Origin: Gammaproteobacteria bacterium
GTDB lineage: Bacteria > Pseudomonadota > Gammaproteobacteria > GCA-001735895
Direction: 5' to 3'
Assembly (NCBI GenBank): GCA_027293245.1
Contig: JAPUFZ010000361.1
Span: 1 to 6,579, forward strand
Length of the DNA: 6,579 nucleotides
Shown here: piece after piece, positions 1 to 5,918 of the stretch
Numbering within the stretch: position 1 is the first letter of the stretch
Layout: the number at the start of each line of letters is the position of its first letter
Notes under the pieces: generated by a model
What the model saw: the letters and a program-made list of their open reading frames with translations, nothing else
What the model was told of the DNA's origin: nothing
Database searches by the model: none
Translations under genes and position numbers: made by a program

Positions 1-1
1 A

Positions 2-802
2 TGCGCGGTTAGATCAAACCTCGGCGCTATCGTCTGCGGCGATCGCGTTGTTTGTGAAACAACCGGCGGCGGTGAGTATCGCGTCATCGCCGTTTTAGCA
101 CGCGAAAACTTCCTGCAACGCATCGATGGTTTTGGTGCGCCAAAATCGGTCGCCGCAAACTTAAGCCAGTTACTGGTTTGTCTCTCGGTATTGCCCGAAC
201 CCAATCTATTTTTGCTCGACCAGTACCTGGTGTCGGCAGAACAACAACATATTAATGCCGCCATTATTCTCAATAAGCTCGACCTGTTACCCGCACAGTC
301 GCAAGACCCCTTTTCGCTCGAAACCATCTATGCGCCGTTAGGTTATAAGGTATTGCCTGTCAGCGTTAAATCCGGCCTGGGTATGGATCGACTCAGGTCA
401 GTTTTTGACAACCATACCTCTGTGCTGAGTGGTGTTTCAGGGGTTGGGAAATCATCGATCACCCAGGCATTGTTACCGCATGAGAACATCAAAATAGCGG
501 AAATTTCTGCTACCAGTGACGAGGGCAGGCATACGACCAGAACTAGTCGACTGTATCATTTACCTAACCATGGGCATTTGATTGACACCCCGGGCATACG
601 GGGTTTCAAACCCTTGCTCGCCGAAGGCGAAGGCATGCAGATCAGTGCCGGATTTCGTGAAATTAGCGATTTTTCAGCGCAATGCCGTTTTAGCAATTGC
701 CGGCACCTGAATGAACCAGAATGTGCGGTTCTGGATGCAGTTGCACGGCATAAAATTGCCGGAAGCCGCTACCAGAACTACCTCAAAATGCTCAACGGTT
801 AG
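2..802 (+). CDS. rsgA: Ribosome small-subunit-dependent GTPase RsgA (5'-truncated by window edge)
   Basis: RsgA is a circularly permuted GTPase that acts late in 30S subunit maturation in the cytoplasm. The frame is open from base 2, so 266 residues are visible and only the first part of the N-terminal OB-fold is missing (E. coli RsgA is about 350 aa). The first 63 visible residues, before a TTG codon at 191, still read as RsgA: an OB-fold stretch with GDRV, then an AANLSQLLVCLSVLPEPN segment. The TTG is therefore not the true start. The G motifs come in permuted order: G4 NKLD (272-283), G1 GVSGVGKSS (431-457), a GRHTT switch, then G3 DTPG (584-595). A zinc site of C-x4-C-x-H-x5-C form follows at 683-724. 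The gene converges on hinT with a 36-bp gap, and I see no clear terminator hairpin there. The family assignment is very secure. Confidence 0.96.
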   Translation, partial: CAVRSNLGAIVCGDRVVCETTGGGEYRVIAVLARENFLQRIDGFGAPKSVAANLSQLLVCLSVLPEPNLFLLDQYLVSAEQQHINAAIILNKLDLLPAQSQDPFSLETIYAPLGYKVLPVSVKSGLGMDRLRSVFDNHTSVLSGVSGVGKSSITQALLPHENIKIAEISATSDEGRHTTRTSRLYHLPNHGHLIDTPGIRGFKPLLAEGEGMQISAGFREISDFSAQCRFSNCRHLNEPECAVLDAVARHKIAGSRYQNYLKMLNG

Positions 803-838
803 CCTGCAAATTGCATCAGGGGAAATATGCGGGCTGCA

Positions 839-1183
839 TCAGGCGGCTGATCCGCGCAGCTGCTTACCCCCGATCAGGTGTATATGAAGATGAAATACGA
901 TCTGACAACCATGCCGATTACAATTAATTGCGAGCCGATACCCATCATCGGCAATCGCTTCCTGTTTAGCCACCTTCTGTGCGACCAAAACCATTTTACC
1001 GATGAGCTCCGCATGTTCGGGTTGAATGTCGTTAACCGTTGCAATTTCTATCTTTGGAACGATTAGTACATGTACTGGCGCCTGCGGATTAATATCACGA
1101 AAAGCCAGTATTTCATCATCTTCGTAGACAATATCGGCAGGAAGTTCGCGCCGAATAATTTTAGTAAATAGTGTTTCTGACAT
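839..1183 (-). CDS. hinT: HIT-family purine nucleoside phosphoramidase (HinT-like)
   Basis: This is a 114-residue histidine-triad protein of the HinT branch. Known members hydrolyse AMP-lysine and other nucleoside phosphoramidates in the cytoplasm as homodimers. The triad HLHIHLI places histidines at residues 98, 100 and 102, with H100 the expected nucleophile. The preceding INCNRHG segment and the N-terminal FTKIIRRELPADIVYEDD are typical of the family. The start is ATG at 1183, with AAGGAG about 7 nt upstream. Position 93 is Cys where relatives usually have a second Gly. The C-terminus after the triad (GGKQLRGSAA) is a few residues shorter than in E. coli HinT, whose tail is known to affect activity. 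The gene lies 32 bp after recR and is probably the last gene of the dnaX-ybaB-recR unit. The HIT family is certain; the substrate is inferred. Confidence 0.93.
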   Translation of the reverse strand: MSETLFTKIIRRELPADIVYEDDEILAFRDINPQAPVHVLIVPKIEIATVNDIQPEHAELIGKMVLVAQKVAKQEAIADDGYRLAINCNRHGCQIVFHLHIHLIGGKQLRGSAA

Positions 1184-1215
1184 GCCTTTTCTCCTTTTCC
1201 AAACCGACCCTGCTT

Positions 1216-1815
1216 TTAGCTGTACTGCTGGCGGCCCGAAAGCGCCCGCGACAGAGTACCGCTATCGACATACTCAAGCTCACCACCGAGCGGAATTCCG
1301 CGTGCCAGCCGGCTGGTATTTATATTAAATTTTCTTGCTATATCGGCAACAAACTGGGCGGTGATATCACCTTCGACGGTCGCGCTAGTGGCCAGGATAA
1401 TTTCTTCTACCGAACTTTCAACCAGGTACTTTTCCAGCTCATCGAGCCCCAACTGGTCCGGCCCTATTCCATCGAGCGGGGATAATCGACCAAGCAACAC
1501 GAAATAGGTGCCCTGGAAAGCGCCGGAGGCCTCTATCGCCAGCACATCTGCGGGCGTTTCCACCACGCAAAGCGTACCGGAACCACGTTTATCGCTGGCA
1601 CAAATTTCACAAAGATCAGTGTCGGAAAAATTCCGGCACTGCTTACAGTGCTGCACTTTTTCGAGTGCGTCCAGCGTTGCGTTGGCGAGTCTTCTCGCAC
1701 CGTTCTGGTCACGCTCGATTAAATATAGTGCCATACGCTGAGCAGATTTCTGGCCAACGCCGGGCAGACAGGTGAGCGCAGTAACCAGTTCAACCAGGGA
1801 CGGTGACGATGACAT
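1216..1815 (-). CDS. recR: Recombination mediator protein RecR
   Basis: RecR works with RecO, and RecF where present, to load RecA onto SSB-coated single-stranded DNA during gap repair. At 199 residues it is close to E. coli RecR (201). In order it shows a helix-hairpin-helix with LPGVGQKSAQRMA (17-29), a four-cysteine zinc finger at C57, C60, C69 and C72, and a Toprim domain with VVETPAD (84-90) and a TVEGD acidic motif (146-150). The C-terminal segment RGIPLGGELEYVD is characteristic of the family. The start is ATG at 1815, with AGGAG about 8 nt upstream. It lies 36 bp downstream of ybaB and 32 bp upstream of hinT, the usual ybaB-recR neighbourhood, so co-transcription is likely. Confidence 0.98.
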   Translation of the reverse strand: MSSSPSLVELVTALTCLPGVGQKSAQRMALYLIERDQNGARRLANATLDALEKVQHCKQCRNFSDTDLCEICASDKRGSGTLCVVETPADVLAIEASGAFQGTYFVLLGRLSPLDGIGPDQLGLDELEKYLVESSVEEIILATSATVEGDITAQFVADIARKFNINTSRLARGIPLGGELEYVDSGTLSRALSGRQQYS

Positions 1816-1851
1816 CGTATCTACTCCTGCAAAATGTGCTGTTCCGGGGCA

Positions 1852-2175
1852 CTAAAATGGTAATTTGAAACCAGGCGGCAAATTAAGGCCCGAGGTCATA
1901 TCCTGCATCATTTCCTGATTGGCTTTCCCCACCTTGTGCACCGCATCATTGATCGCCGCCGCGACCAGGTCCTCGAGCATATCTTTATCTTCACCAACCA
2001 GTGTGGCATCAATATGGACACGATTCACTTCATGAGTGCCGCGCATTACCACCTGAACCAGGCCACCACCGGATTCACCGGTGACTTCCATTTTTGCCAG
2101 TTGTTGTTGCGCATTTTGCATATTTTCCTGCATTTCCTGCGCTTTTTTCATCATATCGCCGAGTGCGCCTTTCAT
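1852..2175 (-). CDS. ybaB: YbaB/EbfC family nucleoid-associated DNA-binding protein
   Basis: This is a small homodimeric DNA-binding protein of the YbaB/EbfC family, usually found between dnaX and recR. Members bind DNA and behave like nucleoid-associated proteins, but the precise role is unsettled. The family pattern is clear: an N-terminal [19 protein letters not shown] helix likely to form a coiled coil, a central [24 protein letters not shown] strand region, and [13 protein letters not shown] near the C-terminus. There are two in-frame ATG codons, at 2181 and 2175. The Shine-Dalgarno AGAGGA directly abuts the first and sits 6 nt before the second, so I choose 2175 (107 aa, against 109 aa in E. 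coli). It starts about 50 bp after the tau stop codon and appears to belong to the same transcription unit. Confidence 0.95.
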   Translation of the reverse strand: MKGALGDMMKKAQEMQENMQNAQQQLAKMEVTGESGGGLVQVVMRGTHEVNRVHIDATLVGEDKDMLEDLVAAAINDAVHKVGKANQEMMQDMTSGLNLPPGFKLPF

Positions 2176-2181
2176 ATTCAT

Positions 2182-2187
2182 TCCTCT
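2182..2187 (-). promoter_or_regulatory. Ribosome binding site deciding the ybaB start
   Basis: AGAGGA on the minus strand lies immediately before an ATG at 2181-2179 and 6 nt before a second in-frame ATG at 2175-2173. Only the second has normal spacing, which supports a protein beginning Met-Lys-Gly-Ala. Confidence 0.7.
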
Positions 2188-2226
2188 TGTTTTAGCAATT
2201 TGGGCAACTTCTGCATCATCAAATAA

Positions 2227-2859
2227 TCACAGATTTCCTTGATCGTCCCCAATTTTTCGCACGCTGGATTCGTCAAGCTCTGCACCAAAGGCTTCGCCCA
2301 GTTTCCTCACAATGCCATCCTGCTTTATCTCTTCGATAGCGGTTTGACGCTGTTCCCGCTGCTGACGCAGTTTAAAAAGATGCGGTGTCTCAACCTGCAG
2401 CGCATCCTGTACATGCAATTCAAGTTTTAATGATACCCCAAGTTTCGTCGCTATCGCCTGCCTAATTTCATCTTCAATCACCGGATTTACCAGCTTGTGC
2501 ATGTCTGCAGTCAAATTCAGGCGAATAATATTTTGCCGGATTGATTCAAGTGTACTATTCACCGCTATTTCCTGTGCCAGCCCCAGCAACCCGAGCTTAT
2601 AGGCAAAGCTCGACCAATGGATCGATTCGCCAGTTTCGGCTTCGGGTTCTACGCGGCTGGATACAGTGACAGGTGGCGCCGGGACCTGCAGAATATGTTC
2701 CAAAGTATCCACCGCTACAGGAGATAAGTCGCTGCTAGCTGCGCTATCCGATGGGTCCCGGGTTCGCTCGTTCATGGCGCCCAGGTGACTATCTTCTGCA
2801 CCCCCCACTGCCTCGGCAAATTCTGCTTCAGTAGCCGGTAACGGCTGAATTACAGGCTT
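2227..2859 (-). CDS. dnaX: DnaX tau-specific C-terminal part, in the -1 frame relative to the ATPase part
   Basis: This frame continues dnaX after a -1 shift on the A9 run and adds 210 residues, for a predicted tau of about 584 aa (E. coli tau is 643). The first roughly 81 residues form a Pro/Ala/Ser/Glu-rich linker with no recognisable fold. From HWSSFAYKLGLLGLAQEIA onward it resembles tau domain V, the part that in E. coli binds the polymerase alpha subunit. Supporting signs are the W..F...L.L.GLA..IA pattern, the TPHLFKLRQQ segment, and an ending with D-x-I-V-x-K-L-x-x-x-F-G-A-x-L-D followed by SSVRKI. It has no convincing start of its own: an in-frame GTG at 2808 has only a weak, too-close GAGG and would cut the linker. 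I therefore read it as the 3' part of dnaX, reached by frameshifting or slippage, not as a separate gene. A sequencing indel in the A-run would equally join the two parts. Confidence 0.85.
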   Translation of the reverse strand, partial: KPVIQPLPATEAEFAEAVGGAEDSHLGAMNERTRDPSDSAASSDLSPVAVDTLEHILQVPAPPVTVSSRVEPEAETGESIHWSSFAYKLGLLGLAQEIAVNSTLESIRQNIIRLNLTADMHKLVNPVIEDEIRQAIATKLGVSLKLELHVQDALQVETPHLFKLRQQREQRQTAIEEIKQDGIVRKLGEAFGAELDESSVRKIGDDQGNL

Positions 2860-2866
2860 TTTTTTT
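2827..2866 (-). promoter_or_regulatory. Putative programmed frameshift/slippage site in dnaX: A9 run plus downstream hairpin
   Basis: On the coding (minus) strand nine A residues (2866-2858) lie in zero-frame phase GAA AAA AAA AGC, which contains the slippery heptamer A-AAA-AAA. Two lysyl-tRNAs could re-pair fully after a -1 slip, so that decoding continues AAG CCT GTA into the tau frame. Eight nt after the run (2849-2827) the RNA can fold: AGCCG pairs with CGGCU around a UUAC loop, extended by UUC-GAA across a 3-nt bulge. The zero-frame TAA lies between the run and the stem. I see no strong Shine-Dalgarno-like stimulator upstream. The run would also favour RNA polymerase slippage; one extra A in the mRNA restores tau. 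Confidence 0.6.
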
Positions 2867-3980
2867 CCGCGGCAAGTTGCTCTACTGCCAGCGTAGCATC
2901 GGGTGAAAATGCGAGTAGCCGTAGCATCAGCATCTCGAATCCGGCCGCTTCGTCCGGACTGATATTCAAATCGTGACGGCCCTGCAGCATTATTTGATAA
3001 TAAAGCTGAATTTCCTCGCTTGATACACGTTCAGACAAGTCAATTATCTGCTCCCCCAGCATGTCATCCGCGGGTTCTATGTTAGCCTCGCTTTTGTAAA
3101 GCGCCATCGCCTGCAACAGGGAAATCAATTCTGCACAAACACGCGCATAATCCGGATTGTGCGCGATGATGTTTCTCGATTCACGCATCACTCCAGTAGC
3201 ATCCTGGCGCAGCAATACGTCTAAAAGTTTAAATAAATAGTCCCGTGAAATCGAGCCCAGCATGGTCTCGACCGTTTGCTGTTTTATTGATCCAGCACCG
3301 TAAGCAATCGCCTGGTCAAGCAGACTTAATGCATCACGCATGCTGCCATCGGCGGCGCTGGCGAGTAAGCCCAGCGCATTGATTTCATATTCAACCTTTT
3401 CCTCGCCAAGCAAGTACTGCAACTGTGTCCGGATCTGTTGCCTCGACATACGCTTCAAATTAAATTGCAGACATCGCGACAGCACCGTGACGGGCAATTT
3501 TTGAGGATCGGTCGTTGCCAGCAAAAACTTGATATGGTCGGGGGGTTCTTCGAGGGTTTTGAGCAAGGCATTAAAGCTGTGCCTGGATAGCATGTGAACT
3601 TCGTCGATCAAATAGATCTTGAAACGGCCTCGAGTCGGGGCATACTGAAGGTTGTCGAGTAGCTCACGCATATCGTCAACCCCGGTGCGCGATGCGGCAT
3701 CGATTTCAATCAAATCAATGCTGCGCCCCTGGTCCACCTCAAGACAGGAAGGACAGGTACCGCAGGGTTGCGAACTGATGCCGGTATCACAGTTCAATGA
3801 TTTGGCGAAGATACGCGCAATCGTTGTTTTACCAACGCCGCGTGTTCCACTGAACAGATAGGCGTGATGCAGGCGATTACTATCCAGCGCGTTGACTAGA
3901 GCCTGTATTACATGCTCCTGACCCACCATCGCGTTAAAATTGCCGGGTCTCCATTTTCGCGCCAGAACCTGATAACTCAC
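2850..3980 (-). CDS. dnaX: DNA polymerase III clamp-loader subunit DnaX, zero-frame product (gamma-like)
   Basis: The DnaX ATPase assembles with delta and delta' to load the beta sliding clamp. The 376-residue zero frame contains the AAA+ core: Walker A GTRGVGKTT (45-53), a zinc module with C64, C73, C76 and C79, Walker B LIDEVH (124-129), the SRC motif (168-170) and sensor-2-type GSMRDALSLLDQ (212-223). The collar domain III follows, to about residue 365. The frame then enters an A9 run (GAA AAA AAA AGC) and stops at TAA (2852-2850), so the protein ends just after domain III, shorter than E. coli gamma (431 aa). The start codon is GTG at 3980, giving MSYQVLARKWRP as in relatives, with AGGA about 10 nt upstream. 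The gene lies about 80 bp downstream of the SRP RNA gene and upstream of ybaB and recR. Confidence 0.96.
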   Translation of the reverse strand: MSYQVLARKWRPGNFNAMVGQEHVIQALVNALDSNRLHHAYLFSGTRGVGKTTIARIFAKSLNCDTGISSQPCGTCPSCLEVDQGRSIDLIEIDAASRTGVDDMRELLDNLQYAPTRGRFKIYLIDEVHMLSRHSFNALLKTLEEPPDHIKFLLATTDPQKLPVTVLSRCLQFNLKRMSRQQIRTQLQYLLGEEKVEYEINALGLLASAADGSMRDALSLLDQAIAYGAGSIKQQTVETMLGSISRDYLFKLLDVLLRQDATGVMRESRNIIAHNPDYARVCAELISLLQAMALYKSEANIEPADDMLGEQIIDLSERVSSEEIQLYYQIMLQGRHDLNISPDEAAGFEMLMLRLLAFSPDATLAVEQLAAEKKSL

Positions 3981-4059
3981 GAGTGTACGATCCTGCTAAC
4001 GGAGAACAGGTAAAACATGGTTACGAAATAGATCATTCGGTAATTGCCAGGAATTGGGA

Positions 4060-4170
<111 letters not shown>

Positions 4171-4184
4171 ATTGCAAGTCCGAG

Positions 4185-4192
4185 ATAATATA
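4185..4192 (-). promoter_or_regulatory. Putative -10 element of the ffs promoter
   Basis: TATATTAT on the minus strand lies 14 nt before the predicted 5' end of the SRP RNA, with a CTCGG discriminator after it. A start at about 4177-4179 would give a short leader to be trimmed. The -35 is weak: TTTCAA is 17 nt upstream of TATTAT and matches the consensus at only three positions. The assignment rests mainly on the -10 and its position. Confidence 0.5.
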
Positions 4193-4225
4193 GCTTGCAG
4201 GGTTAAATTGAAAGACAGGTTTTGC

Positions 4226-4254
4226 TTGTCATCCCAACTAATTGAAACGAGAAT
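4226..4254 (+). promoter_or_regulatory. Putative sigma70-type promoter for smpB
   Basis: TTGTCA (4226-4231, five of six matches to TTGACA) is separated by 17 bp from GAGAAT (4249-4254, four of six matches to TATAAT). This predicts a start near 4261 and a leader of about 30 nt before the smpB ATG. It lies between the divergent genes ffs and smpB, where an smpB promoter is expected. It is a consensus match only. Confidence 0.35.
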
Positions 4255-4255
4255 A

Positions 4256-4279
4256 GTCGACCTTCTGCTGGCAGTCGAC
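4256..4279 (+). repeat. Repeated GTCGAC motif able to form a hairpin in the smpB leader
   Basis: The self-complementary hexamer GTCGAC occurs at 4256-4261 and 4274-4279, within an 8-bp direct repeat AGTCGACC. In RNA the two copies could pair as a 6-bp stem with a 12-nt loop, ending 10 nt before the smpB ATG. The pairing is visible in the sequence; any function is unproven. Confidence 0.35.
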
Positions 4280-4289
4280 CCGTGCTGTA

Positions 4290-4766
4290 ATGACCAAAAA
4301 AAAGAAATCAAAAACCAGTGACAATACGATCGCGTTAAACCGCATAGCTCACCACCATTATGCTATCGAGGACGATCTCGAGGTTGGCATAGTGCTGGAG
4401 GGATGGGAAGTAAAAAGCCTGCGCAATAAAAACCTGCAGTTAAAAGAAAGCTATGTGATGGCTAAAAACGGTGAACTCTGGCTAATTGGAGCACATATCA
4501 GCCCATTGAATTCTGCATCGACGCATATCCAGCCGAATCCGACTCGTACCCGCAAATTGCTCGCGCATCAATCTCAAATCGATCGTTTAATGGGTCTGGT
4601 CGATCGTCGCGGCTATACGCTGGTCGCATTGTCGGCTTACTGGAGTCGAGGCAGGGCTAAAATTAAAATCGGTCTTGGTAAAGGTAAAAAACACCATGAT
4701 AAAAGGGCAAGCGAGAAAGACCGGGACTGGCAGCGCGACAAGGCCAGAATATTGAAACATTCTTAA
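4290..4766 (+). CDS. smpB: SsrA (tmRNA)-binding protein SmpB
   Basis: SmpB binds the tRNA-like domain of tmRNA and carries it to stalled ribosomes for trans-translation. At 158 residues it is almost the length of E. coli SmpB (160). Family features run throughout: an N-terminal basic MTKKKKSK, ALNRIAHHHYAIEDDLEVGIVLEGWEVKSLR (15-45), the SYVMAKNGELWLIGAHISP beta-barrel strands, and NPTRTRKLLAHQSQI. The C-terminal GLGKGKKHHDKR and DWQRDKARILK form the tail that enters the mRNA channel. The start is ATG at 4290: there is no upstream in-frame start before the TAG at 4254, and the N-terminus matches relatives. No Shine-Dalgarno sequence is visible. It diverges from ffs and converges on dnaQ with a 7-bp gap. 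No tmRNA gene is seen in the window. Confidence 0.98.
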   Translation: MTKKKKSKTSDNTIALNRIAHHHYAIEDDLEVGIVLEGWEVKSLRNKNLQLKESYVMAKNGELWLIGAHISPLNSASTHIQPNPTRTRKLLAHQSQIDRLMGLVDRRGYTLVALSAYWSRGRAKIKIGLGKGKKHHDKRASEKDRDWQRDKARILKHS

Positions 4767-4773
4767 AAACCGT

Positions 4774-5475
4774 TTACTCGCGGGCTGCCTCCGAACTTTG
4801 CTGCCGGATAAATTCAAGGTACTCAATGTGCGCTTTTTCAGATGCAGCGCTGGCAACCCACAGGGGTAAAGGTCCCTTTCTTTCAATCGCTCCAGGCTGC
4901 CCCGACCGGCCTCCCAGGCTGCTTTCGCTACCAGCCTCGTCGAGGCTCAACGCGGTCTGACCGCCAGTCATTATCAGATAGACATCTGCCAGTATGCGGG
5001 CATCGAGTAGCGCGCCGTGAAGGCTACGCTGGCTATTGTCAATGTCGTAGCGCTTGCATAAGGCGTCCAGGCTATTTTTCTGTCCCGGATGTTTCTGGCG
5101 CGCCATCAGCAGGGTATCGAGCACCGTACAATACTGGCCGACGCTGCGGCGATTACCGTCCAGTTTAGCGAATTCATGATCAAGAAAACCGACGTCGAAC
5201 GGCGCGTTGTGTATGATGAGTTCGGCACCATCGATGTAATCGATAAATTCATGCGCGATTTCGTGAAAACGAGGTTTGTCTTTTATCGACTCATCGCTGA
5301 TGCCATGTACCTCGAAAGCCCCGGCATCGATTTCACGATCTGGGTTAATATAACGATGCCAGTGTGAGTCGGTAATCCGGCGATCGATTAATTCGACACA
5401 ACCGATTTCGATGATGCGATGATCCTGACTGGTTTCCAGCCCGGTAGTTTCAGTATCGAGTATGATTTGCCTCAT
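4774..5475 (-). CDS. dnaQ: DNA polymerase III epsilon subunit (3'-5' proofreading exonuclease)
   Basis: Epsilon is the proofreading subunit of the Pol III core, bound between alpha and theta. The 233-residue protein (E. coli 243) is a DEDDh exonuclease with all five catalytic residues: D7 and E9 in ExoI LDTETTG, D94 in Exo[14 protein letters not shown], and H153 and D158 in Exo[17 protein letters not shown]. The catalytic domain ends near residue 170. A flexible Gly/Ser-rich linker (about 178-195) and a C-terminal segment with [22 protein letters not shown] follow, the part expected to contact alpha. The ATG overlaps the rnhA stop as ATGA, and only a weak AGG precedes it, so translational coupling to rnhA is likely. 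In E. coli rnhA and dnaQ are divergent; here they are tandem. Confidence 0.97.
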   Translation of the reverse strand: MRQIILDTETTGLETSQDHRIIEIGCVELIDRRITDSHWHRYINPDREIDAGAFEVHGISDESIKDKPRFHEIAHEFIDYIDGAELIIHNAPFDVGFLDHEFAKLDGNRRSVGQYCTVLDTLLMARQKHPGQKNSLDALCKRYDIDNSQRSLHGALLDARILADVYLIMTGGQTALSLDEAGSESSLGGRSGQPGAIERKGPLPLWVASAASEKAHIEYLEFIRQQSSEAARE

Positions 5476-5918
5476 AGCCTGTCCATCACCCTGTCTATTG
5501 CCATATTCGCCAGCCTGTCGGCTTCCTCGTTGCCCTCGATTCCTGCATGCCCTTTAACCCATTGCCAGTTAACCCTGTGTCGCAGCGTCTGTTTGTCAAG
5601 TAAATTCCAGAGATCTGCATTTTTAACTGGTTTTTTGGTCGCAGTTTTCCATCCATTCACCTTCCAGTTTTCGATCCACTGGTTAATACCCTGTAACACA
5701 TACTTCGAGTCTGTGTTGAGATCGACTTCGCAGGGACGCGTCAGTGCGCGAAGACCTTCAATTGCAGCAGTCAGTTCCATGCGATTATTAGTGGTCTCGG
5801 GTTCGAATCCACTCAACGTTTTTTGCCTGCTCGCATAGCTCAGAATAACACCCCAGCCGCCAGGCCCGGGATTGCCCCGACAGGCGCCATCGGTATACAT
5901 GACAACCCTATTTGTCAT
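5472..5918 (-). CDS. rnhA: Ribonuclease HI
   Basis: RNase HI cleaves the RNA strand of RNA:DNA hybrids (R-loops, primer remnants) using two metal ions. The 148-residue protein keeps E. coli numbering for the active site: D10 in [17 protein letters not shown]48 in NNRMELTA, D70 in NTDSKYV, H124 in VKGHAG and D134 in EEADRLA. The basic handle region is present as [16 protein letters not shown] (85-100). The start is ATG at 5918. No good Shine-Dalgarno is visible, but the position is fixed by the spacing to D10. The start lies 11 nt inside the end of the upstream methyltransferase gene, and the stop overlaps the dnaQ start, so the three genes look translationally linked. Confidence 0.98.
   Translation of the reverse strand: MTNRVVMYTDGACRGNPGPGGWGVILSYASRQKTLSGFEPETTNNRMELTAAIEGLRALTRPCEVDLNTDSKYVLQGINQWIENWKVNGWKTATKKPVKNADLWNLLDKQTLRHRVNWQWVKGHAGIEGNEEADRLANMAIDRVMDRL

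Noticed and set aside
191..802. rsgA starting at the TTG at 191
   Set aside because: The same frame is open to the window edge and the 63 residues before TTG match the RsgA OB-fold and pre-G4 region, so the gene is cut by the edge.
812..843. Direct repeat TGCATCAGG (812-820 and 835-843) between rsgA and hinT, considered as a terminator or attachment site
   Set aside because: It is a 9-bp direct repeat with no hairpin, U-tract or integrase nearby; the second copy includes the hinT stop codon. Probably chance.
1171..1485. Plus-strand open frame of 104 codons over recR
   Set aside because: It lies almost entirely antisense to recR, with no ribosome site or recognisable domain; a coding shadow.
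2227..2808. A separate gene starting at GTG 2808 for the tau C-terminal domain
   Set aside because: The frame stays open without interruption back to the A9 run, the ribosome site is weak and too close, and the product is recognisably the end of DnaX.
4587..4886. Minus-strand open frame spanning the smpB and dnaQ ends
   Set aside because: It overlaps two well-supported genes and has no family resemblance or ribosome site.
5419..5838. Plus-strand open frame of 139 codons over rnhA and the dnaQ start
   Set aside because: It is antisense to two strongly supported genes and its translation resembles no protein I know.
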